Part shown: piece by piece, positions 1-7,988 of the stretch
How positions within the stretch are numbered: the stretch's first letter is position 1
How the letters are laid out: each line of letters opens with the position of its first letter
Source: Propionicimonas sp.
Lineage (GTDB): Bacteria > Actinomycetota > Actinomycetes > Propionibacteriales > Propionibacteriaceae
Length of the DNA stretch: 64,000 nucleotides
Direction of reading: 5' to 3'
Assembly: GCA_013791955.1 (NCBI GenBank)
Contig: VMSW01000010.1
Coordinates: forward strand, 186,001 to 250,000
Notes under the pieces: generated by a model
The model's input: the letters and a program-made list of their open reading frames with translations, nothing else
The model's database searches: none
Told to the model about the DNA's origin: nothing
Translations under genes and position numbers: made by a program

Positions 1-274
1 CTTGGCGTTCGGTGGTGCGCAAACGCCACTGGTCGAGAACCGCCTCAGGGGGTGAGGTGGACGGCCTCAGCGAGCGCAGCTCCTCGGCTGAGCGTGCCGC
101 CGAGCAGCGAATGATCTCCACGATCAGCTGTTCCTTGCTGCCTAGGTGGTAGAGCAGCATCCGGTCGCTCGTGCCCAGCGCGGCGGCCAACGGACGCAGG
201 CTGAGGCCACTGAGGCCGTGCTGCCAGGCCCAGTCTGTGGCCCGTTCGATGAGGTCGTCCCGCTTTGCACCCAT
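1..274 (-). CDS. TetR-family transcriptional regulator, C-terminus cut by window edge
   Basis: The first 91 codons are readable from an ATG at 274 (MGAKRDDLIERATDW...). They form an N-terminal helix-turn-helix of TetR type: a helix ending in GLSGLSLRPLAAALGTSDRMLLYHLGSKEQLI, shown here only by its landmarks LRPLAAALG and LYHLGSKEQL, the recognition-helix region of the family. The C-terminal ligand domain runs off the window. It is divergent from the SMR efflux gene at 351, with 76 bases between the two starts. That gap holds two copies of an inverted repeat (287-302 and 314-329). The arrangement fits a local repressor of the efflux pump that also represses itself. The ligand cannot be told from the fragment. 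Family assignment is firm; the target is inferred from position. Confidence 0.85.
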   Translation of the reverse strand, partial: MGAKRDDLIERATDWAWQHGLSGLSLRPLAAALGTSDRMLLYHLGSKEQLIVEIIRCSAARSAEELRSLRPSTSPPEAVLDQWRLRTTERQ

Positions 275-286
275 TTCACATCCGAT

Positions 287-302
287 TGTAGCGGGTGCTA
301 CA
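287..302. promoter_or_regulatory. Putative TetR operator, copy 1
   Basis: Perfect inverted repeat TGTAGC-GGGT-GCTACA between the divergent TetR and SMR genes. The arms match the second copy at 314-329 exactly while the 4-base centre differs, as expected for a two-site operator bound by a dimeric repressor. Confidence 0.75.
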
Positions 303-313
303 GTTGACCGAAA

Positions 314-329
314 TGTAGCAGTCGCTACA
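314..329. promoter_or_regulatory. Putative TetR operator, copy 2
   Basis: Perfect inverted repeat TGTAGC-AGTC-GCTACA, 27 bases from the first copy start to start. It ends 21 bases before the SMR start codon, so a bound repressor would sit on or near the efflux promoter. Confidence 0.75.
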
Positions 330-350
330 GACGATCAAGGAGAATCTGAA

Positions 351-677
351 ATGCCCCTCGCGCTCGCACTGCTCACGCTTGCGATCCTGGTTGAAGTGGG
401 TGCCTCGGCCCTGCTCCCCAAGGCGGAGGGCTTCACCAATCCCGGCTGGACGGCCGTGGTCGCGTCCGGCTACCTCTTCGCGATCTGGCTCCTGACCATC
501 GTGGTGAAGAAGATGGACGTGTCGATCGCTTACGCCATTTGGTCTGGCGTCGGCACGGCAGCGATCGCCATCATCGGCTATCTGTGGCTTGGTGAATCGA
601 TGGGCCCGGCCAAAATCGCCGGGATCGCGTTGATCGTCCTCGGCGTGGTCGCGCTGAACCTCAACACTGCCCACTGA
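351..677 (+). CDS. Small multidrug resistance (SMR/EmrE-type) efflux protein
   Basis: A 108-residue protein with four hydrophobic segments, the usual SMR length. TM1 contains the glutamate of the family in LAILVEVGASALLPKAEGF, matching the EmrE Glu14 region, and TM3 carries the AYAIWSGVGTA signature. SMR proteins work as antiparallel dimers in the inner membrane and exchange protons for lipophilic cations, or for guanidinium in the Gdx branch. An in-frame upstream start at 171 exists, but the ATG at 351 is preferred: it has AAGGAG at 337-342 and gives a normal SMR N-terminus, and the upstream extension would run through the operators. It is probably controlled by the divergent TetR gene. Confidence 0.93.
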   Translation: MPLALALLTLAILVEVGASALLPKAEGFTNPGWTAVVASGYLFAIWLLTIVVKKMDVSIAYAIWSGVGTAAIAIIGYLWLGESMGPAKIAGIALIVLGVVALNLNTAH

Positions 678-698
678 GTTGGGGCAGTTGGATCCGAC

Positions 699-1604
699 TT
701 ACGGACGCAGAAGCCCGGCATACCAAGCCCGGGACGCGGCGTAGTCCTCATCGGTGAAACCACGGGCAATCTCAGGACGCACCCCGTCGGCCCGGGGGTA
801 GGAACCGAGGAAGACCACCTCAGCGCAGATGCGATGCAGGCCTTCCAGGGTTTCGGCCAGGCGCGGGTCGCGCAGGTGGCCTTCGGCGTCGATGCTGAAG
901 CAGTAGTTCCCCAGGCCGGTCTTGGTCGGGCGGGACTCGATCCGGGTCAGGTTCACTCCGCGGCTGGCGAACTGGTCCAGGATCTCCAGCAGGGCACCGG
1001 AGTGGTCGGCGTGCATGTAGGCCACCAGGGTGGTTTTGTCCGCGCCAGTGCGGTGCGGCGGTTCAGTTGGCAGACAGACCAGGACGAAGCGGGTGACCGC
1101 GCTGGAGTTGTCGGCGATCTCGCTGGCCACTGGTTCCAGGCCGTACAGCTTGCCAGCGACTTCGCCACAGATGGCGGCGTCGTATTTGCTGGCCGGATCA
1201 GCCACTTCCTGCGCCGCGGCGGCGTTCGAACCGCCTTCGGTCACCGTGACGGTGGGCAGGTTGTCGATCATCCAGTGTCGGGTTTGGGCCGCCGAATGCG
1301 GATGGGTGATGACCCGCTTCACGTCACTCAATTTGGTGCCGGGCCGGGCGTACAAGTTGAACTGCACCGGCAACAGCACCTCTTGGCTGATCATCAGGCG
1401 CTTGCCAGCGGCCAGGATGTCGAGAGTGGCCGACACCCCGCCTTCGACCGAGTTCTCGATCGGCACCATGGCAGCGGTCACCTCACCATTGCGCACCGCG
1501 TCCAGCGCCTGAGCGACGGTGGCGAACGGAATCGCCTCCTCATCGGTAACGCTAAGCAGCGCCTGATGAGTGAAGGTTCCCGCAGGTCCGAAGTATCCGA
1601 GCAC
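699..1604 (-). CDS. pheA: Prephenate dehydratase
   Basis: A 301-aa protein starting with GTG (MLGYFGPAGTFTHQAL). It decarboxylates and dehydrates prephenate to phenylpyruvate, the committed step to phenylalanine. The N-terminal two-thirds are the periplasmic-binding-like catalytic domain, with the conserved N-terminal GPxGTF motif, the ENSVEGGV segment and the TRF motif (SSAVTRFVLV). The C-terminal third is an ACT domain with GALLEIL, GVNLTRIESRP and a G-x-Y-x-F strand, the site where phenylalanine feeds back. It is a monofunctional enzyme without a chorismate mutase domain. It stands alone on the minus strand and converges with the SMR gene. Confidence 0.95.
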   Translation of the reverse strand: MLGYFGPAGTFTHQALLSVTDEEAIPFATVAQALDAVRNGEVTAAMVPIENSVEGGVSATLDILAAGKRLMISQEVLLPVQFNLYARPGTKLSDVKRVITHPHSAAQTRHWMIDNLPTVTVTEGGSNAAAAQEVADPASKYDAAICGEVAGKLYGLEPVASEIADNSSAVTRFVLVCLPTEPPHRTGADKTTLVAYMHADHSGALLEILDQFASRGVNLTRIESRPTKTGLGNYCFSIDAEGHLRDPRLAETLEGLHRICAEVVFLGSYPRADGVRPEIARGFTDEDYAASRAWYAGLLRP

Positions 1605-1635
1605 CCGACAAGGTTAGTGGGTGGGCTGACGCGGA

Positions 1636-1715
1636 GGCTTCGACGGGCTCAGCCAACTTGTCTCAGTTCCCTGAGCAGCTACCTGGTCTCAGTTCCCTGA
1701 GCCTGTCGAAGGGTC
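1636..1715. repeat. Dyad repeat element (TGAGC/GTCGAAG family)
   Basis: Contains one copy of the GGCTTCGACGGGCTCAGCC half and two copies of the AGTTCCCTGAGC half, the second complete to GTCGAAGGGTC. The halves share the core CTTCGAC-NN-GCTCA in opposite orientation. The right end supplies the last bases of the stop codon of the mannosyltransferase gene (1714-1716). Confidence 0.85.
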
Positions 1716-3315
1716 AGCTGGTCGCGTCCGGCACCGCTTGTTTTCGCAGGCCGCCGAACCATTCACGAGACTGGGCCCACCATTGACGCAGCGGCGGCAA
1801 CTCGTGACCCCAGCTCCACCACCACCAGATCACCGCGCCAACGGCACCAAACTGGGCGGCCACATTGATTTGCTCGCGCAGGAACCGCTCCACCATCTGC
1901 ATTTCGGGGCCGAACTGCAGCGCACGTCCCGTTACCCAGGCGACCGAGAGCCAAGCGCCGCGCCACATCAGAATCACATCGAGACGGGACGCCCACAGCA
2001 GTCCCAATGGCGCCCAGACGATCAGGTCGTACCAGGTGAAGGACCACGGTGTCGTCAGCAGCCAACCTGCACACAGCACCACCGTGGTGCGAATCGTGAT
2101 CGTCAGCGGGTCGAGGCGCGGATCCTCGTCCTGAGGATTGCCGGGCACCAGCCGCCAAGGCAGCACCCGCGACAGCATCCAGGCGACGATGAACAGCCCG
2201 ATCCAACCCGAACTGATGATCAACTGCCGGGCGAGGGCGTCCCCTATCAAAGGGGTGAGAGTGAGCAGCGGCCAGAGGCCCCAGTTGCCCGGGGAGATGT
2301 AGCCGGTGTTGCGCTGGGCGGCCAGCAGTGCGTTGGGCATCCACAATCCGTAGGCGAGCACCAGCGGGATCGCTGCGCCGGCGCACAACTGCAGCAGCTT
2401 GCGCCAATCGCGCCGGTAGCCCCACACCATCGCAATGCCGTAGAAGACCATCGACACCTTCACCGCGCCGGCCAAGCCGATACCGATGCCAGCCACGAAG
2501 GGGTGCTTGCGGTAGAACCACAGCCCGCCGATGGCAAAGACCAGGCTGAGCGGTTCGTTGTGGGCCCCGACCAGCACGCCCCAGATCATCAGCGGGTTGA
2601 GCACGGTGAACAGCACGGCCCGCGTCTGCAGCTTCGGATCACTGTGGGCCAGTTTCACCACGATCGCGCCAATGATCAGGAACGGAATCAACGCGAACAT
2701 CTGCAGCCAGAACACCGTGTTGTGCATGCTTTCGGCGCCCAGCACCGAGGCCAGGTATTGGGAGAAGGACGCGATCGGCCCGTACACGCTCGGGGTGTCC
2801 TGCCAGGGGCGCTCAGTCCAGATCAGCACCGGATCGTAGGACTGGCGGAAGATCTCGGCCGGAGTGATGTTGTACGGGTTAAGCCCGAGCACCTGTAGGC
2901 GTCCGTAGGCGGCGTACATCAGCACATCCGCCGAAGTCAGCGGGGGCACCAGGCAGGACGCAATGCTCAGCCCAGCCCCAAGGGCGAACAGCTTGCGGTT
3001 GTTCGGACGCCAGCCAGCATTGACCGCGCGCCAGGCCACCCACAGCCCAATCGAGCCCACGGTGAGCATCGCCCACAGCACTGGCACGACCACCCATTCG
3101 CCCAGCGAAATCCAGCTCACCGGTAAGTACCACGGCGGCATGAAGTCGGTGCGCAGGCCCAGCTTCAGGGTCACCGCGGATGGGCCGCTGAAGGCGATCA
3201 ACACGCTGGAGAGAATCGCCGCGACGATCATCACCATGCCCACTCGGGGGTTGGCGGTCCACGGAGGCAGCGGCAATTTCGGAAGCCGCATGGTCGCCAA
3301 ACGCGCTGCCTGCAC
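1714..3315 (-). CDS. MptB-like alpha-1,6-mannosyltransferase (GT-C membrane protein)
   Basis: A 533-aa polytopic membrane protein with about 12-13 hydrophobic segments. It resembles the actinobacterial polyprenol-phosphomannose-dependent alpha-1,6-mannosyltransferases (MptA/MptB), which extend the mannan backbone of lipomannan-like glycolipids on the outer face of the membrane. The recognisable region is near residues 125-180: SADVLMYAAYGRL, GLNPY and the SVYGPI segment, with an acidic residue in the first extramembrane loop as in GT-C enzymes. The GTG start has a GGGGAGG ribosome site five bases upstream. It is a single-gene unit whose stop codon lies in a repeat element. Family is likely; donor and product are inferred. 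Confidence 0.8.
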   Translation of the reverse strand: MQAARLATMRLPKLPLPPWTANPRVGMVMIVAAILSSVLIAFSGPSAVTLKLGLRTDFMPPWYLPVSWISLGEWVVVPVLWAMLTVGSIGLWVAWRAVNAGWRPNNRKLFALGAGLSIASCLVPPLTSADVLMYAAYGRLQVLGLNPYNITPAEIFRQSYDPVLIWTERPWQDTPSVYGPIASFSQYLASVLGAESMHNTVFWLQMFALIPFLIIGAIVVKLAHSDPKLQTRAVLFTVLNPLMIWGVLVGAHNEPLSLVFAIGGLWFYRKHPFVAGIGIGLAGAVKVSMVFYGIAMVWGYRRDWRKLLQLCAGAAIPLVLAYGLWMPNALLAAQRNTGYISPGNWGLWPLLTLTPLIGDALARQLIISSGWIGLFIVAWMLSRVLPWRLVPGNPQDEDPRLDPLTITIRTTVVLCAGWLLTTPWSFTWYDLIVWAPLGLLWASRLDVILMWRGAWLSVAWVTGRALQFGPEMQMVERFLREQINVAAQFGAVGAVIWWWWSWGHELPPLRQWWAQSREWFGGLRKQAVPDATS

Positions 3316-3389
3316 CGATCCTCCCCCTGATTAGCCCGGGACAAAGACTACCCAGTGTCAAAGAGCAGGTGGATTTGGGCCGCTGCCAC

Positions 3390-4253
3390 CTACTTCAACA
3401 GCCGCGACAGCCGTCGATCGGCCAGTGGCTTGCCGCCGGTCTGGCAGCCAGGGCAATACTGCAACGCTGAATCGGCGAAACTCACCTCAGCGACGGTGGT
3501 GCCGCAGACCGCGCACGGCTGCCCCGTCCGTCCATGGACGCGCAGGCCAGCGCGCTTGGCGTCCTTCAGCTCCTTGGCGGCCAGCCCAGCGGCGCGCTCG
3601 ATCGCCTCGGCCAGTTCGGTGCGGATGGCCGCGTACAACTCGGCGCGCTCAGTTGGCGACAGTCCGCTGGCTGGTTTGAACGGGCTCAGCTTGGCAGCAT
3701 GCAGAATCTCGTCGGAATAGGCGTTGCCGATGCCGGCGATGATCCGCTGGTCGCGCAGCACCCCTTTGAGTTGAGCTCGGCCAGCAGCGTCCAAGATGGC
3801 CTCGAGCACCTCGGGGGTGAACTCTGGCGCCAGCGGATCGGGGCCGAGCGCGGCGATGCCGGGCACTTGGGCCAACTCGTTGACCAGGTAGAGCGCCAGT
3901 CGCTTCTGCGTGCCGGCTTCGGTGAGGTTGAAACCGGATCCGTCGGCGAACACCAGCCGGAAGGCCAGCGGACCCTTGCCGGGACGCACCGGTGCGCTGG
4001 GCAGCTCTTCGCGCCAAGTCAGCCAACCGGCCCGGGCCAAATGGAAGACCAACCAGAGCCCACCGATGTTCAGCGCGACGAACTTGCCCCGCCGCTCGAC
4101 CAACTCAACCTCCAACCCGCCGAGCGCGCTCAGCGGAGGGTCGAAGGTTTTCAGGCAAGCGAAGGCGGCCAACTCGGCCCTGGCTACGGTTTTGCCGGCG
4201 CACGTCTGGGCCAGATAGCTGCGCAGCGCTTCGACTTCGGGCAGTTCAGGCAT
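3390..4253 (-). CDS. Formamidopyrimidine-DNA glycosylase / endonuclease VIII family (Fpg/Nei)
   Basis: A 287-aa base-excision repair enzyme. The N-terminus is MPELPEVEALR, where Pro2 is the catalytic nucleophile and Glu3 the general acid of the family. The middle contains the helix-two-turn-helix segment DQRIIAGIGNAYSDEIL. The C-terminus is the zinc finger with CAVCG and YCPGCQ. It removes oxidised purines or pyrimidines and cuts the strand by beta/delta elimination. Actinobacteria usually carry several Fpg/Nei paralogues, and I cannot assign substrate preference, so no symbol is given. Its start overlaps the end of aat by eight bases, so the two are one transcription unit with aat first. Confidence 0.9.
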   Translation of the reverse strand: MPELPEVEALRSYLAQTCAGKTVARAELAAFACLKTFDPPLSALGGLEVELVERRGKFVALNIGGLWLVFHLARAGWLTWREELPSAPVRPGKGPLAFRLVFADGSGFNLTEAGTQKRLALYLVNELAQVPGIAALGPDPLAPEFTPEVLEAILDAAGRAQLKGVLRDQRIIAGIGNAYSDEILHAAKLSPFKPASGLSPTERAELYAAIRTELAEAIERAAGLAAKELKDAKRAGLRVHGRTGQPCAVCGTTVAEVSFADSALQYCPGCQTGGKPLADRRLSRLLK

Positions 4254-4932
4254 GGTCGTCCCTCCTCGGCCAAGGTGCCTCCGGCACGGCCAAAGCGTCG
4301 TCGAGCAACTCGAGGTATTCGCTGCGGTCGATCTCGATCACGCCCAGGCTGGCCAAATGCGGGGTCTGCCATTGAGTGTCGATGATCCGGGATTCGGCGT
4401 GGTCGTCGGTGAGTAATTCGACCAGCCGCAGTAGGGCAACTTTGGAGGCGTCGCGGCCGTGCTGTTTGTCGTGAAACATCGACTCACCGGCGAACAACCC
4501 GCCCAACGAAATGCCGTAGAGGCCGCCGACCAGGCGGCCCTGGTCATCCCAGGTCTCGACCGAATGGCAGTGACCGGCGCGGAAGAGCTCGGTGTAGATA
4601 CCGAGGATGCCATCGTCGATCCAGCCATAGGGACGGCCCGGGTCGGCGCAGGCCGTCAGCACTTGGGTGAAGGCAGCGTCGATGGTCGTGGTGTAGTGCT
4701 TAGCTGCTTGCCGCAGCGATTTGGTGACCCGGAGCGAGTCGAGAGGCAGCACGCCGCGCTGGGTGGGAGACCACCAGCCGGTGTGCTCGAAACCGGCGTC
4801 AGCCAGCGGCATCGGGAACACGCCGCTGCGGTAGGCGTCCAGCACTAAGGCGGGATCGATGGTGTCGGAAAACGCGATCAGATCCTGATCAGGCCACTCC
4901 TGTGGAGGGCCGAACACATTGAGTCGCGCCAT
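4246..4932 (-). CDS. aat: Leucyl/phenylalanyl-tRNA-protein transferase
   Basis: A 228-aa enzyme that adds Leu or Phe from aminoacyl-tRNA to proteins with N-terminal Arg or Lys, marking them for ClpS/ClpAP-type degradation. Hallmarks are the YRSGVFPMP segment near residue 30, the WWSPTQRGVLPLD segment, GRPYGWI, HSVETWD, GGLYGISLGGLFAGESMF and IDTQWQTPHLASLG in the usual order. The ATG at 4932 (MARLNVFG) is chosen over a GTG at 4950; neither has a good ribosome site. It overlaps the glycosylase gene downstream by eight bases. Many actinobacteria lack aat, so its presence is a useful lineage marker. Confidence 0.92.
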   Translation of the reverse strand: MARLNVFGPPQEWPDQDLIAFSDTIDPALVLDAYRSGVFPMPLADAGFEHTGWWSPTQRGVLPLDSLRVTKSLRQAAKHYTTTIDAAFTQVLTACADPGRPYGWIDDGILGIYTELFRAGHCHSVETWDDQGRLVGGLYGISLGGLFAGESMFHDKQHGRDASKVALLRLVELLTDDHAESRIIDTQWQTPHLASLGVIEIDRSEYLELLDDALAVPEAPWPRRDDHA

Positions 4933-5070
4933 ACCTCGATTCTGCCGCACTGCACTGACGGCACGGGTGAAGGGCTGAGGGTCGGGTCGGGGGTCGCTCG
5001 GGGCTGAGCCGGACGCCGCGCGGGCTCAGGGCGGCTTAGGCTGGTCACGTCGTTTGGGAGAGGAAGGCCG

Positions 5071-5742
5071 ATGGCGGATTCGGGCCAGTTCGGTAAGCAG
5101 TTGGTCTGGCGAGCCCCGGAGGTGGCTGGCGGGATGCTGCGCAGCATCGTCGATTTCGCGATTTACGGCAATGATGCTTTTCCGGGTGCCCGGACGGTGG
5201 CCGCGCGGGCCCTGCAGTCCCGCGGCGAGCGCGAGGTGGCTATCGATTGGCTGGTCACCCAGCACGTCGGCCTCGCCTCAGCTCAGGGCTTCCTGACCAG
5301 TGTTGGTGGCTTGGTCACTCTCGCGGTCGGGTTGCCGGCGAATATCGCCGGCTTGGCGGTGCTCAGCGTGCGCATGGTGGCCTCGATCGCGCATCTGCGC
5401 GGCTACGACGTTGAGGATCCGCGAGTGCGGGCGGCCATCACCATGGCGATGCTGGGCGATGATCAGGTGCGCAAGCTGGTGACCAGCGGCAAGCTACCCA
5501 GTTCGCCGCTGGCAGTGGCGACCGCCCCAGCCTTCGATGCCGAGTTGGAACGGGCGATCAGCGAGCGAGTGATGGGCTCGATGGCGTCCCGGCTGGGTGG
5601 CAAGCATCTTGCAGTGGTCGTCGTGCGGAACATTCCCCTGGTTGGCGGCGGGGTGGGCGCAGCAGTGGACGGTTGGCTCACCTACGGTCTTGGCGCCTAC
5701 GTGAAGCGCGAGTTCGTCTCTCGCCAGCAGCTGACCCGCTGA
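5071..5742 (+). CDS. EcsC-family protein
   Basis: A 223-aa protein with the EcsC-like pattern: a charged N-terminus, a hydrophobic stretch around residues 70-105 (GFLTSVGGLVTLAVGLPANI, then VRMVASIAHLRGYD), a DPRVRAAITMAMLGDD segment and a glycine-rich hydrophobic helix near residue 190 (VGGGVGAAVDGWLT). EcsC was named from the Bacillus ecs operon, but its biochemical role is unknown. Start ATG at 5071 has GAGGAAGG upstream. It is a lone plus-strand gene, followed by a cluster of dyad repeats before the convergent rhomboid-like gene. Confidence 0.8.
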   Translation: MADSGQFGKQLVWRAPEVAGGMLRSIVDFAIYGNDAFPGARTVAARALQSRGEREVAIDWLVTQHVGLASAQGFLTSVGGLVTLAVGLPANIAGLAVLSVRMVASIAHLRGYDVEDPRVRAAITMAMLGDDQVRKLVTSGKLPSSPLAVATAPAFDAELERAISERVMGSMASRLGGKHLAVVVVRNIPLVGGGVGAAVDGWLTYGLGAYVKREFVSRQQLTR

Positions 5743-5754
5743 GCCGCGCTTCCT

Positions 5755-5882
5755 GAGGCTTCGGCGGGCTCAGCCAACTAAGGGGCGGTCTGAGCCAACT
5801 TGACCCAGTTCCCTGAGGCTTCGACGGGCTCAGCCAACTTGACCCAGTTCCCTGAGCTTGTCGAAGGGTCGACGGGCTCAGC
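5755..5882. repeat. Dyad repeat cluster (TGAGC/GTCGAAG family)
   Basis: Several half-units: GGCTTCGGCGGGCTCAGCC, then GGCTTCGACGGGCTCAGCC, two CAGTTCCCTGAG units and a final GTCGAAGGGTC. It fills the whole gap between two convergent genes and runs into the stop codon of the rhomboid-like gene at 5878-5880. Confidence 0.85.
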
Positions 5883-6696
5883 CCTGACGGCGCCGATCGC
5901 TGAGTTTCTTCAGCTCCTTGCGCTGCGCCTCGCTGAGACTGTGCAGGCCATGTTCGCTGATCTGGTCGAGTAGCTGATCCATTCGCTCCTGATCGGACGC
6001 GCGCCGCTCCGAGGCCTTCGCCTGCGCCCGAGGCGCCTTGGCCACCTTCGGGCGCGGTGCGCCGGGCCGGCCGGGAATCCAGGCGTACTCACTGAGCAGC
6101 CCAGAACGCCGGGCGGCCACTGCCACGAACACCAGCGCCAACACCATCGACAACAGCCCGACGTAGTCACCGTCAGCAATCATCAGCGGGACATCGATCG
6201 CGACGATAACCACGCCGAAGACCCAGGCCTGGATACCGAAGAACAGCGGCCGCCGCGGATACTCAGCGATCCACAACAGCAACAGCAGGAACTCGATCAG
6301 GCCGATCCCGATGAGGTAGTTGTTGGAGGAGAACACCACTGCGACCAGGGTGAAGGCGACGGTCAGGCTGCCCCAGATTCCCAGCAGCAGCCCGGCCATC
6401 CGGCGGCGTCCGATCTGATTCTCCAGTTCGGTGCCGAAGTACCAGAAGAAGAACAGATTCAGCGCACCGAAGAACGACAAGCCGCCCGAGAACGGCCAGG
6501 TGAAGATCCGCCAGATCTCGCCACCGGCCAGCAGCGATGGGGTGTAGGCCAGCAGCTGCGTCCATTCTTGAACGAACGCCCAACTCAGCCACGACACCAC
6601 CACAGCCAGCACCACGAACATCACTGTGGTGATCTCGAGCCGGCCGATCCGGAACCAGGGATCGGTGTGCTCGCGATGCGGGAAGAGGCCACTCAT
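5878..6696 (-). CDS. Rhomboid-fold membrane protein, apparently without protease active site
   Basis: A 272-aa protein from the ATG at 6696 (MSGLFPHREHTDPW). It has about six membrane segments. The rhomboid signature around TM2 is present: IWRIFTWPFSG, then FFFWYFGTELENQIGRRR. The cytoplasmic tail ends in a motif common to actinobacterial rhomboid proteins (MDQLLDQISEHGLHSLS). Active rhomboids need Ser in a GxSG motif in TM4 and His in TM6. The matching places here read GIGLIEF and DYVGLLSM, so neither residue is visible. It is therefore probably a pseudoprotease. A longer in-frame start at 6804 would overlap the divergent gene and is not used. The stop lies in a repeat element. Confidence 0.78.
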   Translation of the reverse strand: MSGLFPHREHTDPWFRIGRLEITTVMFVVLAVVVSWLSWAFVQEWTQLLAYTPSLLAGGEIWRIFTWPFSGGLSFFGALNLFFFWYFGTELENQIGRRRMAGLLLGIWGSLTVAFTLVAVVFSSNNYLIGIGLIEFLLLLLWIAEYPRRPLFFGIQAWVFGVVIVAIDVPLMIADGDYVGLLSMVLALVFVAVAARRSGLLSEYAWIPGRPGAPRPKVAKAPRAQAKASERRASDQERMDQLLDQISEHGLHSLSEAQRKELKKLSDRRRQG

Positions 6697-6793
6697 GGGC
6701 TCAAGGTTGCCAGATGAACCTAGGAGCCGGGTTGTTGGGGTGTGGACGGGACGGTTCGGGAATGTTTTCGCGCGCCGTGCGTTTAGTTGAAAC

Positions 6794-7813
6794 ATGAAGC
6801 ACATTGGGTTTTTGTCGTTCGGCCATTGGACGCCCTCGCCGCACTCTCAGACACGCTCGGCCGCCGACACGTTGTTGCAGTCGATCGATCTGGCCGTAGC
6901 CGCCGAGGAACTCGGTGCCGACGGCGCCTACTTCCGCGTGCACCACTTCGCCCGCCAACTGGGCTCGCCGTTCCCGCTGTTGGCGGCGGTCGGCGCCAGG
7001 ACGTCCAAGATCGAAATCGGCACCGGCGTGATCGACATGCGTTACGAGAACCCGTTCTACATGGCTGAGGACGCGGGCGCGGCCGATCTGATCGCTGGCG
7101 AGCGACTGCAGCTCGGCATCAGCCGGGGATCGCCCGAGCAGGTCATCGAGGGCTACAAATACTTCGGCTATGTGCCGGCCGAGGGCAGCACGGACGCCGA
7201 CATGGCCCGCACGCACACCGAGGTGTTCCTGGAGTTGCTGAAGGGTGAGGGGTTCGCCAAGCCGAACCCGTCCCCGATGTTCCCGAACCCGCCGGGGCTG
7301 TTGCGCCTAGAGCCGCATTCTCCGGGATTGCGGAAGCGGATTTGGTGGGGCGCCGGTACTCGTGCGACCGCCGAATGGACTGCGCAGCAGGGCATGAACC
7401 TGATGAGCTCGACTCTGCTCGGCGAAGACACTGGGGTGCCTTTCCATCAGTTGCAGGCTGAGCAGATTCAGCGGTTCCGAGACGCCTGGGATGGCGCCGG
7501 TCACGACTGGACGCCGCGAGTATCGGTGAGCCGCAGCATCTTCCCGCTGGTCAACGATCTCGATCACGCCTACTTCGGTGGCCGCGGTGATGACTCCGAT
7601 CAGGTCGGCTATCTCGATGGCGGCACGGCCCGTTTTGGTCGCTCCTATGCCGCCGAGCCGGACAAGTTGATCGAGGAATTGGCCGAAGATGAGGCCATCG
7701 CAGCCGCTGACACGCTGCTGCTCACCGTCCCCAATCAGCTGGGCGTGGACTACAACGCCCACGTGATCGAAACCCTGCTGAAGGACGTCGCCCCCGCCCT
7801 CGGCTGGCGCTGA
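6794..7813 (+). CDS. LLM-class flavin-dependent oxidoreductase
   Basis: A 339-aa luciferase-like monooxygenase family protein (TIM barrel). Visible family features are the N-terminal IGFLSFGHW strand, AEELGADGAYFRVHHF near residue 45, GTGVIDMRYENPFYMAEDAGAADLIAGER near residue 85 shown here by its GTGV and NPFYMAED parts, and LGISRGSPEQ. These enzymes use FMNH2 or F420H2 supplied by a partner; the substrate cannot be predicted. It is transcribed away from the rhomboid-like gene from a gap of 97 bases and is followed by the first 26-bp repeat set. Confidence 0.88.
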   Translation: MKHIGFLSFGHWTPSPHSQTRSAADTLLQSIDLAVAAEELGADGAYFRVHHFARQLGSPFPLLAAVGARTSKIEIGTGVIDMRYENPFYMAEDAGAADLIAGERLQLGISRGSPEQVIEGYKYFGYVPAEGSTDADMARTHTEVFLELLKGEGFAKPNPSPMFPNPPGLLRLEPHSPGLRKRIWWGAGTRATAEWTAQQGMNLMSSTLLGEDTGVPFHQLQAEQIQRFRDAWDGAGHDWTPRVSVSRSIFPLVNDLDHAYFGGRGDDSDQVGYLDGGTARFGRSYAAEPDKLIEELAEDEAIAAADTLLLTVPNQLGVDYNAHVIETLLKDVAPALGWR

Positions 7814-7826
7814 CCCCGTCCCGCCC

Positions 7827-7927
7827 GCTCACGGGGACGGTTCCTCCGAGCAGCTCACGGGGACGGTTCCTCCGAGCAGCTCACGGGGACGGTTCCCATT
7901 GGAGCTGCGCTGGTTAGAACCGTCCCC
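7827..7927. repeat. 26-bp tandem repeat set, left copy
   Basis: Three units with a 26-base period, each containing CACGGGGACGGTTCC. The set closes with an opposed AACCGTCCCC at 7918-7927, so the last part can fold as GGGGACGGTT/AACCGTCCCC. The same unit recurs in inverted orientation at 8427-8550 on the other side of the small membrane gene. Confidence 0.85.
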
Positions 7928-7988
7928 AATCTGCGCAGTTGGCGGCAAGACCGCGTGTCGGCGAAGCAGACGCTCCTAAGGTGAGGTT

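Noticed and set aside
1738..2898. Long plus-strand open frame opposite the mannosyltransferase gene
   Set aside because: Composition is His/Arg/Gln-rich as expected from the antisense of a membrane protein gene; no start site or domain is seen. The same holds for frames at 834-1700, 3534-4385, 11568-12359, 18691-19926, 46891-48132 and 60309-61403.
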